Source: Owenia fusiformis (taxonomy: Eukaryota; Annelida; Polychaeta; Sabellida; Oweniidae). Taken from it: DNA of 64,000 nucleotides. Both the position numbers and the translations under genes were made by a program. Location of the stretch: assembly GCA_903813345.2 (NCBI GenBank), contig CAIIXF020000568.1:126001-190000 (forward strand). The letters are read 5' to 3'. The notes beneath the pieces were generated by a model. The model was not told the origin of the DNA. It did not search any database and saw only the letters and a list, made by a program, of their open reading frames with translations. This document shows, one piece after another, positions 13,601 to 26,100 of the stretch. Numbering within the stretch: the stretch's first letter is position 1; every line of letters starts with the position of its first letter.

Positions 13601-14784
13601 TTATGGAGGAGCTACATACAGGACATTTAGGCATTGTTAAAATGAAAATGATGGCTAGATCGTACGTATACTGGCCAAATATAGACTGTTGTATTGAGAC
13701 TGTAGCTAAAACATGTAATGGATGTATACAAGTGGCAAATGCTCCACATAAAGCCCCTTTGCATCCCTGGGAGTGGCCTGAGAAACCCTGGCAACGAGTA
13801 CACTTTGACTATGCAGGGCCATTTCAAAATTCAATGTTCTTCATCATAGTGGACTCACACTCTAAGTGGCCTGAGGTAATACCTTGCAAAACATCTACTT
13901 CCGCACATACCATTCATATGTTACGTAATACATATGCACGCTTTGGTTTGCCTCAACAAAGTGTTTCTGATAATGCAGCATCATTCACTTCAGAAGAATA
14001 TAATAACTTTGTAAGGGAGAATGGTATTAAACACCGCTACAGTGCTCTAAATAACCCATCTAGTAATGGTCAAGCAGAGAGGGTTGTTCAGACTGTAAAG
14101 AAAGCTCTAAAAGCCATGGCAGATGAACCTGGCACATTATCCCAAAAGTTGGCTCGTTTCTTGTTAGCCTATAGAAATGCACCACATGCCACTACAGGTC
14201 AGTCACCTGCAACTTTGATGTTTGGCAGATCACTGAGAACCAGATTAGACATTGCACGCCCTAATCTGAAAGAAAAGGTTGTCAAGGCTCAGAGTGAACA
14301 AGTAGCCCAAAAACCCTCAATTCCACGGCTTGGCTTTAATGTGGGTGATAACGTTCTTGCACGGGACTACAGAGGGAAACAGAAATGGCTTCCTGGACGT
14401 GTCATTGAAACAGAGGGTCCCCGTAATCATGTTATTGAAGTAGCCCCTGGTATGACATGGAGGCGTCATGCTAATCAACTGCTACATGGAGGGCAGTATT
14501 CTGATAAACCCAAGCCCACAGAATATGAAGCCCCATGCACCCCTGTGGAAATCCCTACATTAGCATTTCCACCCAGTGTTTCAATGTCAGATATCCCAAG
14601 GAACCCAGTATCTACACCAGTGAAATCCCATGATAGTCCAAGGATTTCTACTAAAGCAAAACCAGCTCAATCCCAGAATACCAACATATCTACACCACGC
14701 AAGCTAGATATTTCATCACCCAAACCAGTTGAAAGGAAATATCCTCTACGCATCAGAAAACCTAGAGTTCTAACTGATATTTAA
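10687..14784 (+). CDS. gag-pol: Gag-Pol polyprotein of the Gypsy element
   Basis: 1,365 aa in one frame. Residues 1 to about 190 are Gag. Two CX2CX4HX4C zinc knuckles follow at 200-213 and 220-233. The aspartic protease motif DTGS begins at D303. Reverse transcriptase carries YLDD at 607-610. RNase H has its first catalytic Asp in FASDAS (D756). Integrase has the HHCC zinc-binding region starting at H977 and a DDE triad read as D1041 (FDYAG), D1095 (SDNAAS) and E1131 (GQAER), so the last pair is spaced D-35-E. A basic tail follows. The domain order PR-RT-RH-IN is that of Ty3/Gypsy. Gag and Pol share a frame with no shift or stop, so they are made as one polyprotein. There is no chromodomain motif at the C-terminus and no envelope. 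The frame has no visible lesion. The product reverse-transcribes and integrates the element's own RNA. Confidence 0.97.
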   Translation: MDRISTNIEHFDENTNWTTYAERLELFFVAADIEDGKKIATALTKIGPKAYDVIKAIAYPKLPKDLSWEEIKNGLEGHYNPRPLLITQRFRFHKRDQGSGESIMDYVAAIKHLADRAKFGTFLEEALRDRFVCGISERSTQNKLLTEKDLTFKRAVELAIGLEAAKKDIAEFRDTKETNPSISVHKVEPITDKKPVTKKCFRCNGRKHSPEECYYKTATCHKCKKSGHLARACMGSKKKSHSGKRHEKAVKNLRDKAEESESESDEDDYGVYYIGIHSVGDQSVAPIVINPLISQKCVKMELDTGSGRTVMSNDQFQQLFPSVTPKPTKKSLVTYTGEPLDTIGIANMDVTYNGKSASLPLYIVNHKAPALFGRDWMEKLIGKDKWENQVKILSASNAEIPDKAPKPSVSTHTPHTESPTLKTLLKTHDNLFKDELGCMKGVKAHIRVESGSTPISLKHRNLAYSLKPKVETELERMQKQGIISPITKSAWATPIVPIPKKDNTVRICADFKVTLNKCLDMSDKYPMPTIQDIYASLAGGTRFSKIDLSHAYMQIELDETSKQYMVINTHKGLFQYNRLNYGSAVAPRIFQRAMDQMLKGLKGTQCYLDDILITGKNDNEHLENLKAVLQRLEESGIRVNRTKCVFFAESVEYLGHIIDSDGLHKNPKRVEAILNAPAPKNVSELRSLLGGINYYAKFVPNVSSVLHPLNALLQKDIEFKWTVNCQKALDKVKAALSRDECLTYYDPNKPVVFASDASPKGIGAVLSHIMDDGTERPIWHVSRSLTKEEQNYAQIEREALSIVWGIKRFYQFLYGRSFELMTDCKPLTYIFHPNKEIPALAAARIQRWAIFLMGFDYKITYRNTKDHGNADWLSRLPLPNEQSPKCSASVFNITQLDTLPVSSETIAKETARDPILSQVLGYIQHGWNTYTKDNDNSELNMFFRKRDELTVQSQCIMWGIRVVIPTKLQKRIMEELHTGHLGIVKMKMMARSYVYWPNIDCCIETVAKTCNGCIQVANAPHKAPLHPWEWPEKPWQRVHFDYAGPFQNSMFFIIVDSHSKWPEVIPCKTSTSAHTIHMLRNTYARFGLPQQSVSDNAASFTSEEYNNFVRENGIKHRYSALNNPSSNGQAERVVQTVKKALKAMADEPGTLSQKLARFLLAYRNAPHATTGQSPATLMFGRSLRTRLDIARPNLKEKVVKAQSEQVAQKPSIPRLGFNVGDNVLARDYRGKQKWLPGRVIETEGPRNHVIEVAPGMTWRRHANQLLHGGQYSDKPKPTEYEAPCTPVEIPTLAFPPSVSMSDIPRNPVSTPVKSHDSPRISTKAKPAQSQNTNISTPRKLDISSPKPVERKYPLRIRKPRVLTDI

Positions 14785-15126
14785 CAAAAACTGACTAAAC
14801 TGTTTTCTGATTTCTAGTGTATGGTGTATTATAGGAAATCAGAATTATCTTGATACATGTTTGCATGTTAACAACATGTATGGACATTATATAAGCTTTG
14901 TTTATAATTATAGGAACTCTTGAGAATATTAGCGAAAACTAGTATAGTATAAAGATTTGTTTAACTTTAAATAATCTTTAAGGACTTAAAAGTTACAGAA
15001 AGCAAAAGAAAAACACATGTTTAAAATATTGCAAATCATTTGAATGATTCAAAACTTTATTTTCTTAAAGGTTGTATGTATAAGTAAACTTGTTTAAAGT
15101 ATAACTTTATATTTAGTATGGAGGAC

Positions 15127-15281
15127 TGTAAAGGTTTTATGCTACCTGTTCTAGTTTCACTTTCACTATTGCATGTGGAACTGGCGCATGCGCCTGTCAA
15201 TAAAGATGAGTTAACTTCCGCCCAAAAGTATCTCGTTTTGTATTTCTTAACTCCCTGTATTTATCAGCGAAATACATGACA
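15127..15281 (+). repeat. 3' LTR of the Gypsy element
   Basis: 155 bp, no difference seen from the 5' LTR. The same palindrome lies at 15183-15194 and AATAAA at 15199-15204. The preceding ATGGAGGA (15118-15125) is the likely, rather weak, polypurine tract. GAATG follows at 15282-15286. Confidence 0.96.
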
Positions 15282-15427
15282 GAATGTACTTGATTTGAAA
15301 ACTTCATTAAAGCATCTTTAAAATGATATATAACTTTAATTAGAATATTATCTTATATTCCGAAGAATTAAAGTTACATTCATGCGATACCCTAAAAACA
15401 CGAGTGCGCCACCTTTTTGCGACGTGT

Positions 15428-18400
15428 CTATGCATTAGATACTCTATATCTCACGGATAGAATGACCGATTGACAAGTCCTTGGTAGGGCATATGGAAAA
15501 TGTGTCCTTAAACATCTCACTAATCAGGAAATATTCTGCTTCCACCAGCGTTACGTACGACTGGTCAGAAAATGGACAAACTGCATCAGCGATTTAAGAC
15601 AAAAAGATATAAAACATTTCGCGAACGGAAACATATGTCATTCAATCTTTAGATTGACCAATAAACAAGTCCTTGGTAGAGCAAACGCAAAAATATATAC
15701 TTTAACGTCTCTCAAACAAAAACCCAAATGCTGCTACCAGCGTGAGGTAAGGCCGGACCGAAAATTGGCATTTCGTCTAGAGCGCAATGTGAATCAAAGC
15801 TTTATGACAAATAAGATACTCAATATCTCACGAATAGAATGACCACTCAACAAGTCTTTGGTAGAACAAATGCAAAAATATATACTATAACGTCTCTCAG
15901 ACTAACAAATTACATGGTGCTACAAGCGTGATGTAAGACTGGTCCGAAAATTGACATTTCGTCTAGATCGCAAACTGTATCAGCGATTTAAGAAAAATTA
16001 GATATAAAATATTTCTCGACCAGAAACACCAGTCATTAAATCCTTCATAGAAAAAACGTAAAAACATATACTGAAACGTCTCACAAATCAGTAAAAGACT
16101 AGCTAGTACCAGCGTGACGTACGACTGGTCATAAAATTGACATTTCGTCTGGAGCGAAAATCAGAGCTTTATGACAAATTAGATACTCAATCAGAGATTT
16201 ATGACAAATTAGATACTCAAAACCACACGAATAGAATGACCGTACAACAAGTCATTGGAAAAGCAAATATAAAAATTATGTCCTTACAAGTTGCTCAAAT
16301 AAGCAAACATCATGCTCATACCAGCGTGACGTAAGACCGGTCCGAAAATTGACATTTTGTAAAGAGCGCATTGTAAATCAGAGCTTTGCGTCAAGACCTA
16401 CAATTTAGATACTCTATATCTCATGAATAGAATGACCAATCACCAAGTCCTTGGTAGGGCAAATGTAAAAATGTAAACTTAAACATCTCACTAATTAGCA
16501 AATATCATGCTGCCACCAGCGTTATGTACGACTGGTCCGAAAATTGACATTTTTTCTAGAGCGCAAACTGCATCAGAAATTAAAGACAAATTAGATATAA
16601 AATATATCACGAAGGGGAACATCAGTCATTCAATTCATTAATGAGCATACTTCAAAATAAAAACTTAAATGTCTCAAGAAATAGCAAAGGACTAGCTAGT
16701 AGCAGTGTAACGTACGACTGGTCCGAAAATGGCATTTCTTTTAGACCGCATCTGCATCAGCGACTTAAGACAAATTAGATATAAAATATTTCACGAACGG
16801 AAACATAAGTCATTAAATCTTTCGTAGAGCAAACGTAGAAACATATTCTTAAACGTCTCTCAAATCAGCAAGGGACGAGCAAGTACCAGCGTGAAGTACG
16901 ACTGGTCAGAAAATGTACATTTAGTCTAGAGCGCAATGTAAATCAAAGCTTTATGACAAATAAGATACTCAATATCTCACGAATAGAATGACCACTGAAC
17001 AAGTCCTTGGTAGAGCAAATGTAAAAATATATAGTTTAACGTCTCTAACGCCAATGTGACGTATTAATACGACGTTTTAAGCCATTAACAATCTACATAC
17101 TACTACCAGCGTGACGTAAGACTGGTCCGAAAATTGACATTTCGTCTGGAGCGCAATGTAAATCAGAGCTTTACGACAAATTAGATATTCCATATCTCTC
17201 AAATAGAATGACTAATCAACAAGTCCTTGGTAGATAAAATGTAAAAATGTATCCTCAAAAGTCTCATCAATTAGCAAATAGCATGCTGCCATCAACGTTA
17301 CGTACGACTGGTCAAAAAATTGACATTTCGTCTAGATCGCAAACTGTATCAGAGATTTAAGACAAATTAGATTTCACGACAAGAAATGTCTGTCATTATA
17401 TATTTTGTAGAGAAAACGTCCGAAAATTGACATTTCGTCTAGTGAGCAATGTAAATCAGACCTTTGCGACAAATTCTACAAATTAGATACTCTATATCTC
17501 ATTAATGGAATGACCAATCAACAAGGCCTCGGTAGGGTAAATGTAAATATGTATCCTAAACATCTCACTTATTAGCAAATATCCTGCTGCGACCAGCGTT
17601 ACGTACGACTGGTTCGAAAAATGTCATTTCTTCTAGAGCACAAACTGCATCAGAGATTGAAGACAAATTAGATATAAATTCATCCCGAAGGGGAACATCA
17701 GTCTTTAAATCTTTCAAAGAGCAAACGTAGCAACATATACTGAAAGTCTCACAAATCAGCAAAGAATGAGCTAGTATCAGCGTGAGGTACGACTAGTCAG
17801 AAAAAATGACATTTCGTCTAGCGCGCAATTTAAATCAAAGCTTTATGTCAAATTAGATACTCAATATCTCACGAATAGAATTACTACTCAACAAGTCCTC
17901 GGTAGAACATATACAAAAATAGATCCTTTAACATCTCTCAAATTAACAACCAACATAGTGTTCCCAGTGTAACGTTAGACCGGTCCGAAAATTAACATTT
18001 CGTCTAGAGAGCAATGCAGATCAGAGCTTTACGACAAATTAGATATTCTATATCTCAAGAATAGAATGACCAATCGACAAGTCCCTGGTAGGGCAAATGT
18101 AAAAATGAATCCTTAATCATCTCACTAATTAGCAAATAGCCTGCTTCCACGAGCATTACGTAAGACTGGTCCAAAAATTGACATTTCGTCTAGAGCGCAA
18201 TGTAAATCAAATCTTTATGACAAATAAGATACTCAATATTTCACGAATAGAATGACCACTCAACAAGTCCTTGGTAGAGCGTATGCAAAACCTAAATCCC
18301 TTCACGCTGCTGAAATAACAAAATAGCATGCTGCTACCAGCGTGCTGTAAGTTCGGTGCGAAAATTGACATTTCGTCTAGAGCGCAATGTTAATCAGAGC

Positions 18401-21400
18401 TTCACGACAAATCCTAGAAATTAGATACTCAATATCTCACGAATAGAATGACCACTCAACAAGTCCTGGGTAGAGCAAATGCAAAAATATATACTTTAAC
18501 GTCTATCAAACTTACAACCCACATGCTGCTACCAGCGTGACGTAAGGACGGAGCGAAAATTGACATTTCGTCTAGAGAGCAATGTAAATCAAAACTTTAT
18601 GACAAATAAGATACTCAATATCTCACGAATAGAATGACCACCCAACAAGCCCTTGGTAGAGCAAATGCAAAGATATATACTTTAACATCTCTCAAACTAA
18701 CAACCCACATGCTGCTACCAGCGTGACGTAAGGCTGGACCGAAGATTGACATTTCGTCTAAAGCGCAATGTAACTCAGAACTTTACGACAAATTAGATAT
18801 TCTATATTTCTCGAATAGAATGACTAATCAACAAGTCCTTGGTAGAGCTAATATTAAAATCTATCCTGAAAGATCTCACTAGTAAGCAAATAACTTACTG
18901 CCACCAGCGTTACGTACGACTGGTCCGAAAATTGACATATCGCCTAGAGCGCATATTTACTGTATCAGAGATTAAAGACAAATTAGATATAAAATATTTC
19001 TCGACCAGACACACCAGTCGTTAAATCCCTTGTAGAAAAAGCGTAGAAACATATACTAAAACGTCTCCCAAATCAGTAAAGAACTAATTAGTACCAGCGT
19101 GACGTAGGACTGATCATTAAATTAACATTATTAGAGCGAAATGTTATAATCAGAGCTTTATGACAAATTAGATACTCAATATCTCACAAAAAAGACCATA
19201 CAACAAGTCCCTGGTAGAGTCAATGCAAAAACATGTCCTTACACGTTGCTAAAATAAGCAAACATAATGCTCCTACCAGCGTGACGTAAGACCGATCCGA
19301 AAATTGACATTTCATCTAGAGCGCAATGTGATTCAGAGTTTTGCGACAAATCCAACAAATTAGATTCTCTATACCTCACGAATAGAATGACCAATCGACA
19401 AGTCCTTGATAGGGCAGATGTAAAAATGTATCCTCGAAAATCTCCTTAATTAGCAAATAGCATGCTGTCACCAACGTTGCGTACGACTGGTCCGAAACTT
19501 GACATTTCTTCAAGAACGCAAACTGCATCAGAGATTGAAGACAAATTAGATATAAATATATCGCGGAGGGAACACCAGTCATTAAATCTTTCGAAGAGCA
19601 AACGTAGCAACGCATACTGAAACGTCTCCAAAATCAGCAAAGGACGAGCTGGTATCAGCATGAGTACAACTAGTCAGAAAATTGACATTTCGTCTAGAGC
19701 GCAATGTAAATCAGAGCGTTACGAAAAATTAGATATTCTATATCTCTCCAATAGAATGACTAATCAACAAGTCCTTGGTAGAGCTAATATGAAAATGTAT
19801 CCTTAAAGATCTCACTTATCAGCAAATAACATGCTGCCACCGGCGTTGTGTAAGACTGGTCCGAAAATTGACATTTCGCCCAGAGTGCAAACTGTATCAG
19901 AGATTTAAGACAAATTGGATATGATTTCACGACCAGAATCATCAGTCATTAAATCCTTGTAGAGAAAACGTAGAAACATATACTGAAACGTCTTACAAAT
20001 CAGCAAAGGACTAGCTAGTACCAGCGTGACGTAGGACTGATCAGAAAATTGACATTTTGATTAGAGCGAAATGTTAATCAGAGCTTTGTGACAAATTATA
20101 TACTTAATATCTCATAAATAGAATGACTATACAACAAGACCCTGGTAGAACAAATTAAAAATTATATATCCTTACACGTTGCTTAAATAACCAAACATCA
20201 TGCTCCTACCAGCGTGACGTAAGACCGATCCGAAAATTGACATTTCGTCTAAAGCACAATGTAAATCAGAGCTTTTGCGACAAATCCTACAAATTAGATA
20301 CTCTTTATCTGACAAATAGAATGACAATTCGAAAATATCGCAAATATCCTGCTTCTACCAGCGTTACGTACGACTGGTCCGAAAATTGACTTTTCGTCTG
20401 GAGAGCAATGTTAATCAAAGCTTTATGACAAATACGAAACTCAATATCTTACGAATAGAATGACGACTAAACAAGTCCTTGGAGGAGCAAACGCAAAGAT
20501 TATATCCCTTCACGTTGCTGAAATAACCAAACAACATGCTGCTACAAGCGTGGCGAAGGACCGGTCCGAACATTGACATTTCGTCTAGAGCGCAATGTAA
20601 ATCAAAGCTTTATGACAAATAAGATACTCAATATCTAACGAATAGAGTGACCACTCAACAAGTCCTTGGTATAGCAAATGCAAAAATATATACTTTGACC
20701 TCTCTCAAATTAACAACCCACATGCTGCTACCAGCGTGATGTAAGACTGGTCTGAAAATTGACATTTCGTCTAGACCGCAATGTAAATCAGAGCTTTACG
20801 ACAAATTAGATATTCCATATCTCTAGAATAGAATGACTAATCAGCAAGTCCTTGGTTGAGCAAATGTAGAAATGTATCCTCCCGAATCTCATTAATTAGC
20901 TAATAGCATGCTGCCACCAACGTTCCATACGAATGGTCCAAAAGTTGAATTTTCGATTGATTTGTAGATCGCAAACTGTATCAGCGATTCAAGCAAATTA
21001 GATATAAAATATTTCACGACCAGGAACACCAGTCATTAAATCCTTCGTAGAGAAAACGTAGAAACATATACTGAAACGGCTCACATATCAGCAAAGGACT
21101 AGCTAGTACCAGCGTGACGTACGACTAGTCAGAAAATTTACATTTCGTCTAGAGCGAAATGTAAATCAGAGCTTTATGTCAAATTAGATACTCAAAATCT
21201 CATGAATAGAATGACCATACAACAAGTTCTTGGAAGAGCAAATGCAAATATTATACCCTTACACGTTGTTCAAAAATGAAACATCATGCTCCTACCAGCG
21301 TGTCGTAAGACCGGTCCGAAAATTGACATTTCGTCTAGAGCGCAATGTAAATCAGAGCTTAACGACAATTTAGTTATTCTATATCTCTCGAATAGAATGG

Positions 21401-21929
21401 CTAATCAACAAGGGCCTTGGTAGAGAAAATATAAAAATGTATCCTTAATGATCTCACTAATGAGCAAATAACATGCTGCCACCAGCGTTACGTACGACTG
21501 GTCCGAAAATTGACATTTCGCCTAGAGCGCAAACTGTATCAGAGATTAAATACAAATTTGATATAAGATATTTCACGTCCAGAAACATCTAAATCCCTTA
21601 CATAGAGAAAAGGTAGAAACATATACTAAAACGTCTCACAAATCAGCAAAGGACCAGCTAGTACCAGCGTGACGTAGGACTGATCAGAAAATTGACATAA
21701 TGATTAGAGCTAAATGTTAATCATAGCTTTGTGACAAATTAGCTACTCATCTCACGCATAAAATGACCATACAACAAGTCCATGGTAGAGCAAATGCAAA
21801 AATATATCCTTAGACGTTGCTCAAATAAGCAAACATCATGCTCTTACAAGCGTGACGTAATACATTTCGTCTAGAGCATAATGTAAATCAGAGCTTTGCG
21901 ACAAATCCCACAAATTTTATACTCTCTAT
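15428..21929 (-). repeat. Diverged satellite monomers, inverted orientation (main block)
   Basis: About 35 monomers of about 186 bp in minus orientation, each with a version of CTGGTCCGAAAATTGACATTTCGTCTAGAGCGCAATGTAAATCAGAGC (split here only by substitutions), plus CAACAAGTCCTTGGTAGAGCAAA and ACGTCTCA. Monomers are much more diverged than in 1-8747 and many carry small indels. Type order is less regular than the A-B-C order of the first array. No genes. Confidence 0.93.
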
Positions 21930-23045
21930 CCAAAAAACGCCCCCCTAGCCATTATTTATTTTTTAACATGTACACCAACAGTGATATATCATTTTAAAGA
22001 TAATTTAATTTGCAACAAAATGATATACAAAAGCACCATTTTCAACAATCTCATGTAGAAATATAACTAGTTATGTGGCATGGGGTCAAAAAAACATATT
22101 TTCAATTTTTATCGATTTTGCGAACAATAGGCTATTTCTACCAAATTTTACTGTTCAGTTAAAAATTGCAACATTGTTCTTTCATAATTGGATATTATAT
22201 ATTGTTTTCATTCAGTTTTTTTGAACCATGCATGAGTAATAAACATGTGTTCCTATCAGAAAATGAAATTTCTTTCACATGTTTTTTAAATCCTCGAGGA
22301 AGCCTTTTTTAACGCGTCATTTCATTAACATTCAGAGTAAGAAGTTTTTGCTCCTGGTTCAAAATAACAGGGCCTGTACGGTCTTTCCTTTTTGGGAAAC
22401 ACCGAGTGGAAACCACTACCCTTTCAGAAAAATGTCAGCTCGATTTGAGAAGCCTTTTGAGGCTGATAGAGTCTATCCTGTTGATTACATGTATAGTACT
22501 TGGGGCATTTAGAAAAGTTGGTCTGGGAAGATCACTAGCCTATCATGGATGTGGACAAACTGAAAGAATGAATAATTAGGAGTTTGATGGTACTTCCGCA
22601 GAGATCCATCAATTATACCGATGATTTTTGCCTCTTTAGCGAATAATCCGATCAGAAGGTGACTCCGGCGGTGGGTCTATTGAGCCATATTTGGACAGAC
22701 TGAAGAAGAAATGAATTTGTATTGTAAGCATACATATGCATATTGAGCATGCATGGTTCAAAAACTGATTGAAATCAATATGTAATATCCAATTATGAAA
22801 GACTCATAACAATGTTGCAATTTTTAACTGAACAGTACTTTGGTAGAAATGGGCCATTGTTAACAAAATCGATAAAAATTGAAAAGGTGTTTCTTGATCT
22901 CCATATCACATAAATGGTTATATCTCAAGCCAGGGTTGTTGACAGTTGTGGTATTATATATAATTTTGTTGCAGATTGAATTATCTTTAAAATGATATAT
23001 CATTGTTGGTGTATCGGCTAGGGGGTGGTTTTTTGGCCCACCCTG
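21930..23045. mobile_element. 1.1 kb inverted-repeat element within the satellite
   Basis: Arms of roughly 270 bp (about 21930-22215 and 22780-23036) are reverse complements with scattered mismatches. The outer ends are CCAAAAAACGCCCCCCTAGC and GCTAGGGGGTGGTTTTTTGG. The right end continues as CCCACCCTG followed by TA, as expected of a TA-targeting element with a CAGGGTGGG terminus. The left tip seems to have lost that outer segment. The 560-bp centre holds a 77-codon frame (22279-22512) with no recognisable domain. It reads as a non-autonomous or internally deleted DNA transposon. Confidence 0.75.
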
Positions 23046-23150
23046 TAGATATAAAACATATCACGAAGGGGAACATCAGTCATTAAATCCATTGATGAGC
23101 ATACTTCAAAATAAATACTTAAACGTTTCACAAAATAGCAAAGGACTAGT
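23046..23150 (-). repeat. Satellite remnant, inverted orientation
   Basis: About 105 bp of minus-orientation monomer (AGATATAAAACATATCACGA through AAAGGACTAG) immediately right of the inserted element. It shows that the element landed inside the inverted block and did not cause the orientation switch. Confidence 0.8.
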
Positions 23151-26100
23151 TGAGTGGTTATTTAATTCGTGAGATATTGAGTATCTAATTTGTCATAAAG
23201 CTCTGATTTACTTTGGGCTCTGTACGGAATGTCAATTTTCGGACCAGTTGTAGATCGCGCTGGTAGCAGCTACTAGTTGGATATTTTGTGAAACGTTTAT
23301 GTATATATTTTTACGCTTGCCATATGATGGATGTGTTGATTGCAGTTTCTGTTAGGGAGATATATAATATCCAAATCGTCCCAAATCCCTGATGCAGTTT
23401 GCACTCTAGACGAAATGTCAATGTTCCGACCAGTCGTACGTCTCACTGCTACTAGCCAGTCCTTTGCTATTCTGTGAGACGTTAAGGTATATAATTTGCA
23501 GTATGCTCTTGAATGAATTCAATGAATGTTTTCCCGTTCGTGATATATTTTATATCTAATTCGTCTTAAATCTCTGATGCAGTTTGTTCTCTGGACGAAA
23601 TGTCATTCGGACCATTCGTACGTAACGCTGGTGGCAGAATGATATTCGCTAATTAGTGAGATGTTTTACATTTGCTCTACCAAGGACTTGTTGATTGGTC
23701 ATTCTATTCGTCAGATACAGAGTATCTAATTTGTAGGATTTGTCATAAAGCTCTGATTTAAATTGCGCGCTAATTTTCGGACAGGTCTAACGTCACTCTG
23801 GTAGCAGCATGTTGATTGTTAATTTGAGAGACGTTAACGGATATATTATTTATGCATTCGTTCTATACTACCAAGGACTTGTTCACTGGTCATTCTATTC
23901 GTGATATATTGAGTATATAATTTGTCATAAAGCTCTGATTTACTTTGCGCTCTGTACGGAACGGAATGCCAATGTTCGGACCAGTTGTACATCGAGTTGG
24001 TATCAGCGACTATTTTGATATTTTGTGAGACGTTCATGTATATATTTTCACGTTTGCCATAGGATGGATGTGCTGATTGACTTTTCTGTTAGGGAGATAT
24101 ATTTTATCCAATTTGTCTTAAATCTCTTATGCAGTTTGCGCTAGACGAAATGACAACCAATTTCCGACCAATCGTACGTCTAATGGGTACTATAGCCAGT
24201 CCTTTGCTTTTTGTGAGACGTTTAAGTATATATTTTGCAGTATGCTCTTGAATGGATTAAATGAATCATGATCCCGTTCGTGATATATTTTATATCTAAT
24301 ACGTCTTAAATCTCTGATGCAGTTTGTCTTCTTGACAAAATGTCAATTTTCGGACTAGTCGTACGTAACGCTGGTGGCAGCATGATATTTATTGATTAGT
24401 GAGATGTTCAAGGATACATTTTTACATTTGCCCTACCCAGGACTTGTTCATTGGCCATTCTATTCGTCAGATATAGAGTATCTAATTTCTAGGATTTGTC
24501 GTGAAGCTCTGATTTGAATTGCGCTCTAGACGAAATGTCAATTTTCGGACGGATCTAACGTCACGCTGGTAGCAGCATGTTGGTTGTTAATTTGAGAGAC
24601 GTTAAAGGATATATTTTTACAATTGCTCTTCCAAGGACTTGTTGAGTGGTCATTCTATTCTTATTTTTGAGATATTGAGTATCTAATTTGTAATAAAGCT
24701 CTGATTTACTTTGCGCTCTGTACGGAATTGTAATTTTCGGAACAGTTGTACAATTCGCTGGTAGCAGCGACTAGTTTGATATTTTACGAGATGTTTATGT
24801 ATATGTATTAGGATATACATATACATAAACATCTCGTAAAATTTCCCGACCAGTCGTACGTCAGACTGCTACTAGCGAGTCCTTTGCTATTTTGTGAGAC
24901 GTTTAAGTATATATTTTTGAGTATGCTCTTGAATGGATTTAATGAATGACGTTCACGTTCATGATATATATTTTTATCTAATTCGTCTAAAATCTCTGAT
25001 GCAGTTTGTGCTCTTGACGAAATGTCAATTTTCGGATTTTTACATTTGTCCTAGCAAGGACTTGTTGATTCGTCATTCTATTCGTCAGATATAGAGTATC
25101 TAATTTATAGGATTTGTCGTAAAGCTCGATTTCAAATTGCCCTCTAGACGAACTGTCAATTTTCGAACCGGTCTAATGTCACGCTGGTAGCAGCATGTTG
25201 GTTGTTCATTTGAGAGACGTTACTTGATATTTTTTTGCATTTGCTCTACCAAGGACTTGTTGAGTGGTACTTCTATTTGTGAGATATTAAGTATCTAATT
25301 TGTAATAAAGCTCTGATTTACTTTTCACTCCAGACAAAATGTCAATTTTCTGAGCAGTTGTATGCCACGCTGGTACTAGGTAGTCCTTTGCCTGTTTGTT
25401 AGACGTTTTGGTATATATTTCTACGCTTTCGCTACGAATGATTTAATGACTAATTTTTCTTGTCGTCAAATATTTTATATCTAATTTTTCGGAAATCGCC
25501 GATACAGTTTGCGCTCTAGACTTAATGTCATTTCGGACCGGTCACGTTACGCTGGTAGCAGCATGTTGGTTGTTATTTTGAGAGACGTCAAAGGATATAT
25601 TTTTGGATTTGTTCTACCAAGGACTTGTTGACTGGTCATTGTATTCGTGAGATATTGAGTATCTAATTTGTCATAAAGCTCTGATTTACTTTGAGCTCTG
25701 TACGGAATGTCAATTTTCGGACCAGTTGTACATCGCGAAGTTTGCGCTTTAGACGAAATGTAAATTTTCTGACCAGCCGTTAGTCACACTGCTACTAGCC
25801 AGTCCTTTGCTATTTTGTGAGACGTTACGTAAATATTTTGAAGTATGCTCTTGAATGGACTTAATGAATGCTATTCCCGTTCGTGATATATCTTATTTCT
25901 ATTTCGTCTTAAATCTCTGATGCAGTTTGTGCTCTCGACGAAATGTCAATTTTCGGACCAGTCGTACGTAACGCTGGTGGCAGCATGATATTTGCTAATT
26001 AGCGAGATGTTTAAGGATACATTTTTACATTTGCCCTACCAAGGACTTATTGATTGGTCATTCTATTCGTCAGATATAGAGTATCTGATTTGTAGGATTT

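Larger units (their letters stand above)
10303..15281 (+). mobile_element. Ty3/Gypsy LTR retrotransposon, full length and intact
   Basis: A 4,979 bp element bounded by two 155-bp LTRs (10303-10457 and 15127-15281). By eye the LTRs are identical, start TG and end CA. It is flanked by a perfect 5-bp duplication GAATG (10298-10302 and 15282-15286). One uninterrupted Gag-Pol frame lies between. There is no envelope-like frame after integrase. Identical LTRs and an open frame point to a recent insertion that may still be competent. It landed inside the older DNA element at 9555-15427, which itself lies in satellite. Confidence 0.97.
9555..15427. mobile_element. Non-autonomous DNA transposon split by a Gypsy insertion
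   Basis: The left end begins ACACGTCGCAAA at 9555 and the right end finishes TTTGCGACGTGT at 15427. These are inverted repeats, with a further GCGCAC/GTGCGC match about 10 bases inside each end. Both ends are flanked by CTATG (9550-9554 and 15428-15432), a 5-bp target-site duplication, and the satellite reads through across the empty site. Without the Gypsy element and its duplicated bases the element is about 890 bp (9555-10302 plus 15287-15427) and has no credible coding frame. The superfamily is unclear from termini alone. Confidence 0.8.

Noticed and set aside
22279-22512. 77-codon frame as a transposase fragment
   Set aside because: No motif recognised; length is compatible with chance.
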